Assembly (NCBI GenBank): GCA_018895315.1
Contig: JAHIOK010000024.1
Location: 1-15,448, forward strand
Direction: 5' to 3'
Length of the DNA stretch: 15,448 bases
From: Actinomycetota bacterium
GTDB lineage: Bacteria > Actinomycetota > Actinomycetes > Actinomycetales > Microbacteriaceae
This document shows positions 7,005 to 13,689 of the stretch, piece by piece. Position numbers and translations under genes: made by a program. The first letter of the stretch is position 1; each line of letters starts with the position of its first letter. The notes beneath the pieces were generated by a model. It was not told the DNA's origin, made no database searches, and worked only from the letters and a program-made list of their open reading frames with translations.

Positions 7005-8369
7005 TCAGCCGACGACGTCGAAATCGGCACCGAGGGCGGTGAGTTTGTCGAAGAACTTCTCGTACCCACGGCTGATGATGCCGACGTTGTGCACTGTCGA
7101 CTGGCCCTCTGCCGTCAATGCGGCGATCACATGGCTGTAGCCGCCACGCAGGTCGGGCACCGTGATCTCGGCGCCCCGCAGCGGTGTCGGACCGGTGATG
7201 ACAGCTGCCTGCTCGAGGTTCCGACGAGGGACGCGACGAGGGCCGTCCTGCAGCCCGTGCGGGTGCACCGTGATGTTCGCACCCATCTTGACGAGGGCAT
7301 CAGTGAATCCGAAGCGGTTCTCGTACACCGTCTCGTGCACGATCGAAGCGCCGCGGGCCTGGGTGAGTGCCACGATCAACGGCTGCTGCCAGTCGGTCAT
7401 GAAACCGGGGTGTACATCGGTCTCGACCGTGACCGGACGGAGCGTACCCCCGCGGGAGAAGAGAATGCCGTCTTCGCGGATGTCGAAGTCTCCCCCGACC
7501 TTGCGAACGATGTTCAGGAACGTCAGCATCTCCTGCTGCTTCGCACCGCCGACGAAGATCTCGCCGTCTGTCGCCAGCGCTGCGCTGGCCCAGCTCGCGG
7601 CTTCGTTTCGGTCGAAGATCGCCCGGTGGTCATAGCCGCGGAGTTTCGAGACCCCCTCGATGAGGATGACGCGGTTCGGCTCGTAGGAGATGATCGCGCC
7701 CATCTTCTGCAGCACCGCGATCAGGTCCATGATCTCGGGCTCGATCGCCGCGTTGCGAAGCTCGGTGACGCCCTCCGCGCGCACCGCGGTGAGCAGGACC
7801 TGCTCGGTCGCACCGACGCTCGGGTACGGCAGGTGGATATTCGCGCCGACCAGACCGCCCGGCGCCGACAAGCGGATGCCACTGGGAAGTTTCTCGACGC
7901 TTGCACCGAACTTGCGAAGCGCATCGAGGTGGAAGTCGATCGGACGGTCGCCGATGCGGCAGCCTCCCAGGTCGGGGATGAAGGCTTCGCCCAGCAGATG
8001 CAGCAGCGGGCCGCAGAACAGGATCGGGATGCGGGAGGCTCCGGCGTGCGCGTCGATCTCCTCCATGTGCGCCGACTCCGCGTCGCTCGGGTCGAGTCGC
8101 AGAGAACCGGGCTCATCTCCATCTTCGACGCGCACTCCGTGCACCTCGAGAAGTGAACGCACCACGGCGACATCGCTGATGTCAGGGACATCGCGCAGAA
8201 TGCTGGGACTCTCGCCGAGGAGTGCCGCCACCATCGCCTTCGTGACGAGGTTCTTGGCGCCCTTCACCTCGACGCGACCGCGCAGAGGTCGGCCACCGCG
8301 AATCGCGAGGGTCTCTCCCGATCCTCCGTTCCGACCGCCCGTGGCTGCAATGTCGTTCAGGAGTGTCAT
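7005..8369 (-). CDS. murA: UDP-N-acetylglucosamine 1-carboxyvinyltransferase MurA
   Basis: MurA transfers enolpyruvate from phosphoenolpyruvate to UDP-GlcNAc, the first committed step of peptidoglycan synthesis. The protein has 454 residues, longer than the usual 418-430, mainly through about 17 extra N-terminal residues rich in Gly. Visible landmarks are KGAKN (36-40, the Lys-Asn pair that contacts substrate), LGGCRIGDRPIDFH (134-147) with Cys137 at the position of the catalytic, fosfomycin-binding Cys115 of E. coli, and the C-terminal DLRGGYSHVIAALTAEGQ block. The proximal helix reads KNLVTKAMVAALLG where most MurA proteins have KNAALPILAA, a variant form. GAGG overlapping the leuD stop lies 8 nt before the ATG at 8369, with 10 nt between the genes, so murA is translationally linked to leuD. 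Confidence 0.94.
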   Translation of the reverse strand: MTLLNDIAATGGRNGGSGETLAIRGGRPLRGRVEVKGAKNLVTKAMVAALLGESPSILRDVPDISDVAVVRSLLEVHGVRVEDGDEPGSLRLDPSDAESAHMEEIDAHAGASRIPILFCGPLLHLLGEAFIPDLGGCRIGDRPIDFHLDALRKFGASVEKLPSGIRLSAPGGLVGANIHLPYPSVGATEQVLLTAVRAEGVTELRNAAIEPEIMDLIAVLQKMGAIISYEPNRVILIEGVSKLRGYDHRAIFDRNEAASWASAALATDGEIFVGGAKQQEMLTFLNIVRKVGGDFDIREDGILFSRGGTLRPVTVETDVHPGFMTDWQQPLIVALTQARGASIVHETVYENRFGFTDALVKMGANITVHPHGLQDGPRRVPRRNLEQAAVITGPTPLRGAEITVPDLRGGYSHVIAALTAEGQSTVHNVGIISRGYEKFFDKLTALGADFDVVG

Positions 8370-8379
8370 GGAGCCTGCC

Positions 8380-8991
8380 TCACTGTGTAACGGGCGACGG
8401 CACGGGGAGTGTGCGCGGCCGCCAGGATTCTCGACGCGCTTCGTAGGCGGCGATTCTGCCTTCGTTCCTCAAGGTCAACCCGATGTCGTCGAGTCCCTCG
8501 AGGAGGCGCCACCTAGTGTAATCGTCGATCTCGAAAGGCACTCGGATCTTGCCGAGCGTCGCGGTACGCGCCTCGAGGTCGACCGTCATCTGCACGCCGG
8601 GCTGAGCCTCGATGGCGGCCCACAGCCGTTCGACATCTGCCTCGGAGACGATACCCGTGACGAGGCCCTGCTTGCCCGCATTGCCGCGGAAGATGTCGGC
8701 GAACTTGGGGCTCAGCACGACGGCGAAGCCGAAATCACGCAGCGCCCAGACAGCATGCTCGCGGCTCGAGCCGGTACCGAAATCGGGTCCGGCCACCAGG
8801 ATGCTGGCGCCGGCGTAGGCCGGCTGGTTCAGCACGAACTCGGGATCCTGCCGCCAGTTGGCGAACAGGGCGTCCTCGAAGCCGGTCTTCGTGACGCGCT
8901 TGAGGTAGACCGCAGGGATGATCTGATCCGTGTCGACGGCGGAGCGGACCAGCGGCGCGGCGATTCCGGTGTGAGTGGAGAAGGCATCCAT
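8380..8991 (-). CDS. leuD: 3-isopropylmalate dehydratase small subunit
   Basis: LeuD carries the swivel domain of the isopropylmalate isomerase. With LeuC it converts 2-isopropylmalate to 3-isopropylmalate in leucine synthesis. The protein has 203 residues, the usual length. It begins [14 protein letters not shown], then has [15 protein letters not shown], the substrate-binding [17 protein letters not shown] and [17 protein letters not shown]. The ATG at 8991 is chosen because it starts the family N-terminus and has GGAG 7 nt upstream; the longer open frame back to 9378 lies inside leuC. The leuC stop is 2 nt upstream (TGACCATG arrangement), so the two subunits are coupled. Confidence 0.97.
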   Translation of the reverse strand: MDAFSTHTGIAAPLVRSAVDTDQIIPAVYLKRVTKTGFEDALFANWRQDPEFVLNQPAYAGASILVAGPDFGTGSSREHAVWALRDFGFAVVLSPKFADIFRGNAGKQGLVTGIVSEADVERLWAAIEAQPGVQMTVDLEARTATLGKIRVPFEIDDYTRWRLLEGLDDIGLTLRNEGRIAAYEARRESWRPRTLPVPSPVTQ

Positions 8992-8993
8992 GG

Positions 8994-10472
8994 TCAGGCT
9001 CCGATCTTCGAGATGGCGGGCAGGTCGCTCGGGCTCGACAGCGTGCCGCGCACCGCGGTCGCGGCAGCGACCAGCGGTGACACCAGATGCGTGCGTCCAC
9101 CCTTGCCCTGGCGCCCCTCGAAGTTGCGGTTCGAGGTCGATGCGCAGCGCTCCCCCGGGGCGAGCTGGTCGGGATTCATGCCCAGACACATCGAGCACCC
9201 GGCGAAACGCCACTCGGCGCCGAAATCGGTGAACACCTTGTCGAGTCCTTCGGCTTCGGCTTCGAGACGCACACGCGCGGAACCCGGAACAACCATGACC
9301 CGCACGTGTTCGGCCTTCGTGCGTCCCTGAATCACCGAGGCGAACGCACGGAGGTCTTCGATACGGCTGTTCGTGCACGAGCCCATGAAGACGGCATCCA
9401 CGGCCACGTCCTTCAGCGGTGTGCCCGCCGTCAGATCCATGTATTCCAGGGCGCGTTCTGCGGCTGCACGCTCGTTCGGGTCGGCGAAGGCCGTCGGGTC
9501 GGGAACGACATCGCTCAGCGACACACCCTGACCGGGGTTGGTGCCCCAGGTGACGAAAGGTTCGAGCTCGTTCGCGTCGACGAAGACCTCAGCGTCGTAG
9601 ACCGCGCCTTCGTCGCTGGGCAGAGTGCGCCAGTAGGCGACCGCGTCGTCCCAGTCCTGGCCCTGCGGCGCGTGGTCACGGCCCTTGACGTACGCGAACG
9701 TCGTCTCATCGGGGGCCACCATTCCCGCACGGGCTCCCGCCTCGATCGACATGTTGCACATCGTCATGCGGCCCTCCATGGAGAGCGCGCGGATCGCGCT
9801 GCCGCGGAACTCGAGCACATAGCCCTGACCGCCGCTGGCGCCGATTTTGGCGATGATCGCCAGGATGACGTCTTTGGCGGTGACGCCGGGTTTCAACTCG
9901 CCCTCCACGGTGATCGCCATGGTCTTGAAGGGCTTCAGCGGAAGGGTCTGGGTGGCGAGGACGTGTTCCACCTCACTCGTGCCGATGCCGAAGGCCATCG
10001 CCCCGAAGGCTCCATGCGTGCTCGTGTGGGAGTCGCCGCAGACGACGGTGATACCCGGCATCGTGAGTCCGAGCTGGGGGCCCACGACGTGGACGATGCC
10101 CTGCTCCTTGTCACCCAGGGAGTGCAGGCGCACGCCGAACTCGGCGGCGTTGCGCCGCAGCGTTTCGATCTGGGTGCGGCTCGTCAGATCGGCGATCGGC
10201 TTGTCGATCTCGAGGGTGGGGGTGTTGTGGTCCTCGGTCGCGATGGTCAGGTCGAGGCGTCGCACGGGGCGACCCTCCGCACGAAGACCGTCGAAAGCCT
10301 GCGGGCTCGTGACCTCGTGCACGAGGTGCAGATCGATGTAGATGAGGTCGGGCTCACCGCCCTCGCCCTTGACGACCAGGTGGTCGTCCCACACCTTCTC
10401 GGCGAGCGTGCGAGGACGCTCGGGGATCGATGCGATCTCGCCGCCGATGGGATCAGAAACTGTAGTGCTCAT
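8994..10472 (-). CDS. leuC: 3-isopropylmalate dehydratase large subunit
   Basis: LeuC is the aconitase-type [4Fe-4S] catalytic subunit of isopropylmalate isomerase. The protein has 492 residues. The three cluster cysteines are Cys366 (in FMGSCTNSR), Cys426 and Cys429 (in [12 protein letters not shown]), with the spacing normal for the family. The substrate and cluster-side motifs ATEDHNTPT (79-87) and [15 protein letters not shown] (143-157) are present. It is the first structural gene of the leu-mur operon, preceded by a leucine leader peptide and hairpin. The ATG at 10472 follows AGGAGAA with a rather long gap of 10-12 nt, and that Shine-Dalgarno is complementary to the Leu codons of the leader. 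Confidence 0.97.
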   Translation of the reverse strand: MSTTVSDPIGGEIASIPERPRTLAEKVWDDHLVVKGEGGEPDLIYIDLHLVHEVTSPQAFDGLRAEGRPVRRLDLTIATEDHNTPTLEIDKPIADLTSRTQIETLRRNAAEFGVRLHSLGDKEQGIVHVVGPQLGLTMPGITVVCGDSHTSTHGAFGAMAFGIGTSEVEHVLATQTLPLKPFKTMAITVEGELKPGVTAKDVILAIIAKIGASGGQGYVLEFRGSAIRALSMEGRMTMCNMSIEAGARAGMVAPDETTFAYVKGRDHAPQGQDWDDAVAYWRTLPSDEGAVYDAEVFVDANELEPFVTWGTNPGQGVSLSDVVPDPTAFADPNERAAAERALEYMDLTAGTPLKDVAVDAVFMGSCTNSRIEDLRAFASVIQGRTKAEHVRVMVVPGSARVRLEAEAEGLDKVFTDFGAEWRFAGCSMCLGMNPDQLAPGERCASTSNRNFEGRQGKGGRTHLVSPLVAAATAVRGTLSSPSDLPAISKIGA

Positions 10473-10482
10473 TGCTCAGTCG

Positions 10483-10489
10483 TTCTCCT
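10483..10489 (-). promoter_or_regulatory. leuC Shine-Dalgarno, complementary to leader Leu codons
   Basis: Minus-strand AGGAGAA lies 10 nt before the leuC ATG. It is the exact reverse complement of TTCTCCT at 10565-10571, which spans the CTT-CTC-CTT leucine codons of the leader peptide. It can also pair with an adjacent TTCTCC at 10490-10495 as a tight local hairpin. Both pairings would hide the ribosome-binding site. Confidence 0.55.
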
Positions 10490-10519
10490 GGAGAAGAGGA
10501 TCAAGCCCGTGACGAAACT

Positions 10520-10558
10520 CCGCGACGAGGGAGGCCTGGGAACTAGGACTCGTCGCGG
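10520..10558 (-). promoter_or_regulatory. Leucine attenuator hairpin upstream of leuC
   Basis: On the minus strand CCGCGACGAG (10558-10549) and CTCGTCGCGG (10529-10520) form a perfect 10-bp stem, with a 19-nt loop that contains the leader stop codon. The 5' arm begins six bases after the last Leu codon, so a ribosome stalled on those codons would cover it and prevent folding. The 3' arm is followed by AGTTTCG, only a poor U-tract, so the hairpin could act as a terminator of the U-poor actinobacterial kind or as a spacer that brings the Leu codons to the leuC Shine-Dalgarno. Confidence 0.6.
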
Positions 10559-10587
10559 CCGCTAAGGAGAAGACGAGCGATCCGCAT
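10543..10587 (-). CDS. leuL: Leucine operon leader peptide (14 aa)
   Basis: A short ORF encodes MRIARLLLSGRDES. Three consecutive leucines (CTT, CTC, CTT at 10572-10564) sit just before the attenuator hairpin, whose 5' arm is its Gly-Arg-Asp-Glu codons. Its ATG is exactly six bases after a TATTCT -10 box, so the leader is probably translated from a leaderless mRNA starting at the A. The stop TAG lies in the hairpin loop, 70 nt before leuC. The leader senses charged tRNA-Leu: when leucine is scarce, ribosomes should stall on the Leu codons and alter downstream folding. The peptide itself probably has no other role. The placement, Leu run, promoter spacing and downstream hairpin agree with each other, but no expression evidence is available from sequence. 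Confidence 0.78.
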   Translation of the reverse strand: MRIARLLLSGRDES

Positions 10588-10593
10588 CCCGCC

Positions 10594-10599
10594 AGAATA
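10594..10599 (-). promoter_or_regulatory. -10 box of the leu operon
   Basis: Minus-strand TATTCT is the best TANNNT match in the TerC-leuC gap and ends six bases before the leader ATG. No convincing -35 was found at 17-18 bp. It would drive the leader, leuC, leuD, murA, plsC, gpsA and ddl, since I see no comparable box at the internal gene junctions. Confidence 0.6.
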
Positions 10600-10648
10600 C
10601 CACCGCAGCATCGGGCTCGTGATTCGCGGCTGCTCCTCGTCCTCCGTG

Positions 10649-11743
10649 TCAGTGCTCGTCGGGAGCCGGCGGCTGCGCGATCGTCGGCGGGGCGCCCTTC
10701 TCCTCTGCGACGACGGATGCCGCAGCAGTGGGGGTGGAGGATGCGACTGCGGGGACGCCCGCTCGCTTGTCGCGCGACGATGCGATCAGGCTCGCGATCG
10801 TGGCGACCGCCATCGAGGCCACGATGACGCCCAGCGACATCCAGGTGCTGATCTCGGGGGCCCAGTCGATGTGCTGTCCATTGTTGATGAAGGGCAGTTC
10901 GTTGACGTGCATCGCGTGGAAGACGAGCTTCAGCCCGATGAACGCAAGGATGAACGCGATGCCGTAGTGGAGGTAACGCAGACGATCGAGCAGGTCTCCG
11001 AGCAGGAAGTAAAGCTGACGCAGGCCCATCAGAGCGAAGATGTTCGCCGTGAACACGATGAAGGGGCTCTGCGTGATGCCGAAGATCGCAGGGATCGAGT
11101 CGATCGCGAACAGCAGGTCGGTCACTCCGATGGCGGCGAAGACGATGAGCATCGGCGTGAAGATCTTCTTGCCGTTGACGACTGTGCGGAGCTTCGGTCC
11201 GTCGTAGTCGTCGCTGATGTCGACTGTGCGGCGCAGCATCCGCACGACGAAGTTCTCCTTCTTGACCTCGTCGTCGTGGTCGCCGCCGGGGAAGGCCTGC
11301 CGGTACGCGGTCCAGACGAGGAAGGCTCCGAACACGTAGAAGATCGGGCTGAAGTTCTCGATGACCGCCGCGCCCACGAGGATGAACAGTCCACGCAGCA
11401 CCAGGGCGATGATGATGCCCACCATCAGCACTTCCTGCTGATATCTGCGAGGCACGGCGAACTGGCTCATGATCAGGACGAAGACGAACAGGTTGTCGAT
11501 CGACAGGCTGTATTCGGTGAGCCAGCCGGCGACGAATTGTCCGGCGTACTCACCACCCGCGAAGATCCACATGAGTCCCGCGAAGATCAGTGCGAGCGTG
11601 ACGTAGAACACGACCCAGAGCGTGGACTCACGCGTCGAGGGAATGTGCGGCCTCTTGAGGATGAGCAGCAGGTCAGCGGCGAGGATCAGTGTCAGTACGA
11701 CGAGCGAGCCGATTTCGAACCAGAAGGGCAGGTCGAGGTCCAT
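10649..11743 (-). CDS. TerC/Alx family integral membrane protein (probable Mn2+ exporter)
   Basis: TerC/Alx proteins are multi-spanning membrane proteins; characterised members with this kind of leader are linked to manganese export or metallation of exported enzymes. The protein has 364 residues with about eight or nine hydrophobic segments (about 9-29, 41-62, 82-95, 104-128, 132-147, 195-216, 226-248, 260-277, 300-320). The paired acidic family motifs are SIDNLFVFVLI (81-91) and FAIDSIPAIF (212-221); their aspartates are the likely metal ligands. A charged cytoplasmic loop (about 152-193) separates the halves. The C-terminal tail (about 325-364) is Ala/Pro-rich and probably disordered. The start at 11743 has Shine-Dalgarno GAAAGG at a 6-nt gap. 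A probable yybP-ykoY riboswitch lies upstream, supporting a manganese role. It has its own promoter and is separate from the synthetase gene upstream. Confidence 0.92.
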   Translation of the reverse strand: MDLDLPFWFEIGSLVVLTLILAADLLLILKRPHIPSTRESTLWVVFYVTLALIFAGLMWIFAGGEYAGQFVAGWLTEYSLSIDNLFVFVLIMSQFAVPRRYQQEVLMVGIIIALVLRGLFILVGAAVIENFSPIFYVFGAFLVWTAYRQAFPGGDHDDEVKKENFVVRMLRRTVDISDDYDGPKLRTVVNGKKIFTPMLIVFAAIGVTDLLFAIDSIPAIFGITQSPFIVFTANIFALMGLRQLYFLLGDLLDRLRYLHYGIAFILAFIGLKLVFHAMHVNELPFINNGQHIDWAPEISTWMSLGVIVASMAVATIASLIASSRDKRAGVPAVASSTPTAAASVVAEEKGAPPTIAQPPAPDEH

Positions 11744-11749
11744 TCAGGG

Positions 11750-11755
11750 CCTTTC
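11750..11755 (-). promoter_or_regulatory. TerC Shine-Dalgarno, sequesterable by riboswitch P1 strand
   Basis: Minus-strand GAAAGG is 6 nt before the TerC ATG. Its GAAAG can pair with CTTTC (11780-11776), which is the 3' strand of the riboswitch P1 helix. A small hairpin (CGACG-TTC-CGTCG, 11776-11764) lies between the partners. P1 formation and ribosome-site masking are therefore mutually exclusive, as expected for a ligand-ON translational switch. Confidence 0.5.
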
Positions 11756-11774
11756 AGAGGGGACGACGGAACGT

Positions 11775-11884
11775 CGAAAGTCTCTCCCCCGCCTCATCCT
11801 CATCGGACGACGCGGTGCGCGCCCGGAGACCCGACGGCGGGCCTCGTGATGACGGACGCGCGAGCCCGGGATACTCCCTCTCGC
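11775..11884 (-). promoter_or_regulatory. yybP-ykoY (Mn2+) riboswitch candidate
   Basis: About 110 nt of leader fit the yybP-ykoY manganese aptamer. P1 is CGAGAG (11883-11878) with CTTTCG (11780-11775). The conserved L1 core GGAGTA directly follows the 5' P1 strand and the conserved L3 purine core GAGAGA directly precedes the 3' strand, as in the AAAGGGGAGUA / CAAGACCUUU arrangement of known members. A P2-like helix pairs CGGGCTCG with CGAGGCCCG (one bulge). The riboswitch precedes a TerC-family gene, its commonest partner. The predicted transcription start (11884) is one base before P1. I recognised this by eye; a covariance-model search would settle it. Confidence 0.72.
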
Positions 11885-11890
11885 TCGTCC

Positions 11891-11896
11891 AGGATA
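11891..11896 (-). promoter_or_regulatory. -10 box of the TerC transcription unit
   Basis: Minus-strand TATCCT ends six bases before 11884, the base immediately preceding riboswitch P1. A start at that distance would give an mRNA that begins with the aptamer and has a 5' leader of about 140 nt. The -35 position has only GGACGT, a weak match. Confidence 0.5.
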
Positions 11897-11935
11897 CAGG
11901 GTTCCGAACGAGCACGTCCCCTCCTAAGTGCGGGG

Positions 11936-13654
11936 TCAGCGGTAGTCGCGATCGCGGTGCTGGCCCGCGGCGTCGCCCGCCTCCGCTCGGGCAGCCTCGC
12001 GCGCACGGAGCTCCACACGACGGATCTTGCCGGAAATGGTCTTCGGCAGCTCCGGAACGAACTCGATGATGCGTACCCAGAGGTGCGAGGAGAGCCGACT
12101 GTGTGCGTGCGCGAAGATCTCGCGCGCGGCATCCTGCGGATTCGCGGCGGCTTCGGTCGTCACGCACACGTAGGCCTTGGGTACGGCCAGCCGCAGCGGA
12201 TCGGGGCTCGGCACAACCGCAGCTTCCACGACCCACTCGTGTTCGAGCAGGACGGACTCGAGCTCGAACGGTGAGATCTTGTAGTCCGATGCCTTGAACA
12301 CGTCGTCTGCCCGGCCGATGTAGGTCAGGTAGCCGTCGGCGTCTCGTGAGGCGATGTCGCCCGTGTGGTGAAACCCACCCCGCTGCGACGCGGCCGTGGT
12401 CTCGGGATCGCGGTAGTACCCGGGCATCAGGCCGACGATCTGCTTCGACAGATCGAGGCAGATCTCGCCCTCATCATCGGCGAGCTCGCCCGTCATCGGA
12501 TCGACGAGAACTACCGGGTAGCCGGGCAGCGGGCGCCCCATAGATCCATCCTTCACCGTCTGACCGGGAGAGTTGCCGATGCAGCAGGTCATCTCCGTCT
12601 GGCCGAATCCATCGCGGATCGTGCCACCCCAGGCATCCCGCACGCGGCTGATCACCTCGGGGTTGAGCGGCTCGCCTGCGCCGACGAGTTCACGCGGCGG
12701 GTGAGAGAGCTGCGACAAGTCTGACTGGATGAGCATGCGCCACACCGTGGGCGGCGCGCAGAACGTGCTCACATGGTGTGCGTCCATGACCTGCATGAGC
12801 AGACCCGCATCGAAACGGTCGTAAGTGAACACGAAGACGGTCGCTTGGGCGAGGAACGGTGCGTAGAAGCTGCTCCACGCATGCTTCCCCCATCCGGGCG
12901 ACGAGATGTTCAGGTGCACATCCCCCGGCCGTACACCGAGCCACCACATCGTCGAAAGGTGTCCGATGGGATACGACACCTGTGTGTGCTCCACAAGCTT
13001 CGGTCGGCTGGTCGTGCCCGATGTGAAGTACAACAGCGATGTGTCCTCGGCGGGCGTGGGACCGTCGGGGATGAAGTCCGGGGATGCCGAAGACGCGGCA
13101 TCCATCGAGACCCAGCCGTCCGGACCCTGGCCCCCCACCGCGATGCGCACGAGCCCGGCGCTCGGCCCATCGGCCATCGGCGCGAGAGCTGCCAGCGTCA
13201 CGATCGCGCTGGCCTCGCCCCGCTCGATCCGGAACTCCAAATCAGGAGCGGACAACAGCGTCGAGGTGGGGATCGCGACGGCGCCGACCTTGCCGATCGC
13301 CAGCATGATCTCCCACAACTCGATCGAGTTGTCCAGCATCACGATGAGGTGGTCACCGCGGCTGACTCCGAGGCTCCGCAGCCAGTTGGCGACCTGATCC
13401 GAGCGGACGGAGAGATCGCCGTAGCTCCAGGAGCGCGCCGTCAGATCGGCCGAGACGATCGTCACAGCGGAACGGTCGGGATGCTCGCCCGCGACCACGT
13501 CGAACCATTCCAGGGCGAAGTTGAAATGGGTCGCCTGCGGCCACGAGAAGCCCTCCACGGCTCCGCGATAGTCGGTGGCGTGCGCGAACAGGAAGTCGCG
13601 GGCTTCTCGCACCGCCGCCGTGGCCGCAGTGGACGGGCGTCCGGTGAAGGTCAT
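11936..13654 (-). CDS. AMP-dependent acyl-CoA synthetase (medium-chain ACSM-like)
   Basis: A member of the ANL adenylating superfamily, expected to activate a carboxylic acid to acyl-AMP and then acyl-CoA in the cytoplasm. The protein has 572 residues. Core motifs are A3 YFTSGTTSRPK (209-219), A5 GFGQTE (349-354), A7 HTGD (430-433), A8 GRADDVFKASDYKI (447-460) and the A10 lysine K543 in PKTISGKIRR. The A3 loop has Ser where most members have Gly (TSGTTG). The SSPGWGKHAWSSFYAPF block and SYGD, PDPLR blocks resemble medium-chain acyl-CoA synthetases more than acetyl-CoA synthetases or fatty-acid FadD proteins. The true acid is unknown. The ATG at 13654 has GGAG 7 nt upstream. It follows the NYN gene by 35 nt on the same strand and is probably co-transcribed with it. 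Confidence 0.9.
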   Translation of the reverse strand: MTFTGRPSTAATAAVREARDFLFAHATDYRGAVEGFSWPQATHFNFALEWFDVVAGEHPDRSAVTIVSADLTARSWSYGDLSVRSDQVANWLRSLGVSRGDHLIVMLDNSIELWEIMLAIGKVGAVAIPTSTLLSAPDLEFRIERGEASAIVTLAALAPMADGPSAGLVRIAVGGQGPDGWVSMDAASSASPDFIPDGPTPAEDTSLLYFTSGTTSRPKLVEHTQVSYPIGHLSTMWWLGVRPGDVHLNISSPGWGKHAWSSFYAPFLAQATVFVFTYDRFDAGLLMQVMDAHHVSTFCAPPTVWRMLIQSDLSQLSHPPRELVGAGEPLNPEVISRVRDAWGGTIRDGFGQTEMTCCIGNSPGQTVKDGSMGRPLPGYPVVLVDPMTGELADDEGEICLDLSKQIVGLMPGYYRDPETTAASQRGGFHHTGDIASRDADGYLTYIGRADDVFKASDYKISPFELESVLLEHEWVVEAAVVPSPDPLRLAVPKAYVCVTTEAAANPQDAAREIFAHAHSRLSSHLWVRIIEFVPELPKTISGKIRRVELRAREAARAEAGDAAGQHRDRDYR

Positions 13655-13689
13655 GAGTGCTCCATCGCCTCGGGGTCAACGGCTCGGCG

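Noticed and set aside
7690..9330. Plus-strand open frames across murA, leuD and leuC
   Set aside because: The frame crosses three well-supported minus-strand genes and encodes low-complexity sequence rich in Arg, Ser and Pro.
9001..9378. Upstream in-frame start for leuD
   Set aside because: The extension overlaps leuC heavily. GGAG and the family N-terminus both support 8991.
9087..10565. Plus-strand open frame of 492 codons over leuC
   Set aside because: Mirror frame of leuC, caused by high third-position GC. It has no motifs, and leuC has its cluster cysteines in the minus frame.
10600..10648. Terminator for the TerC gene in the gap before the leu promoter
   Set aside because: Only a 5-bp GCAGC/GCTGC match with a long loop is visible and no T-tract, which is not enough to call.
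10619..12274. Plus-strand open frame of 551 codons across the TerC gene and the synthetase end
   Set aside because: The translation is Asp/Glu/Arg/His-rich, an antisense image of a hydrophobic membrane protein, and it crosses the riboswitch region.
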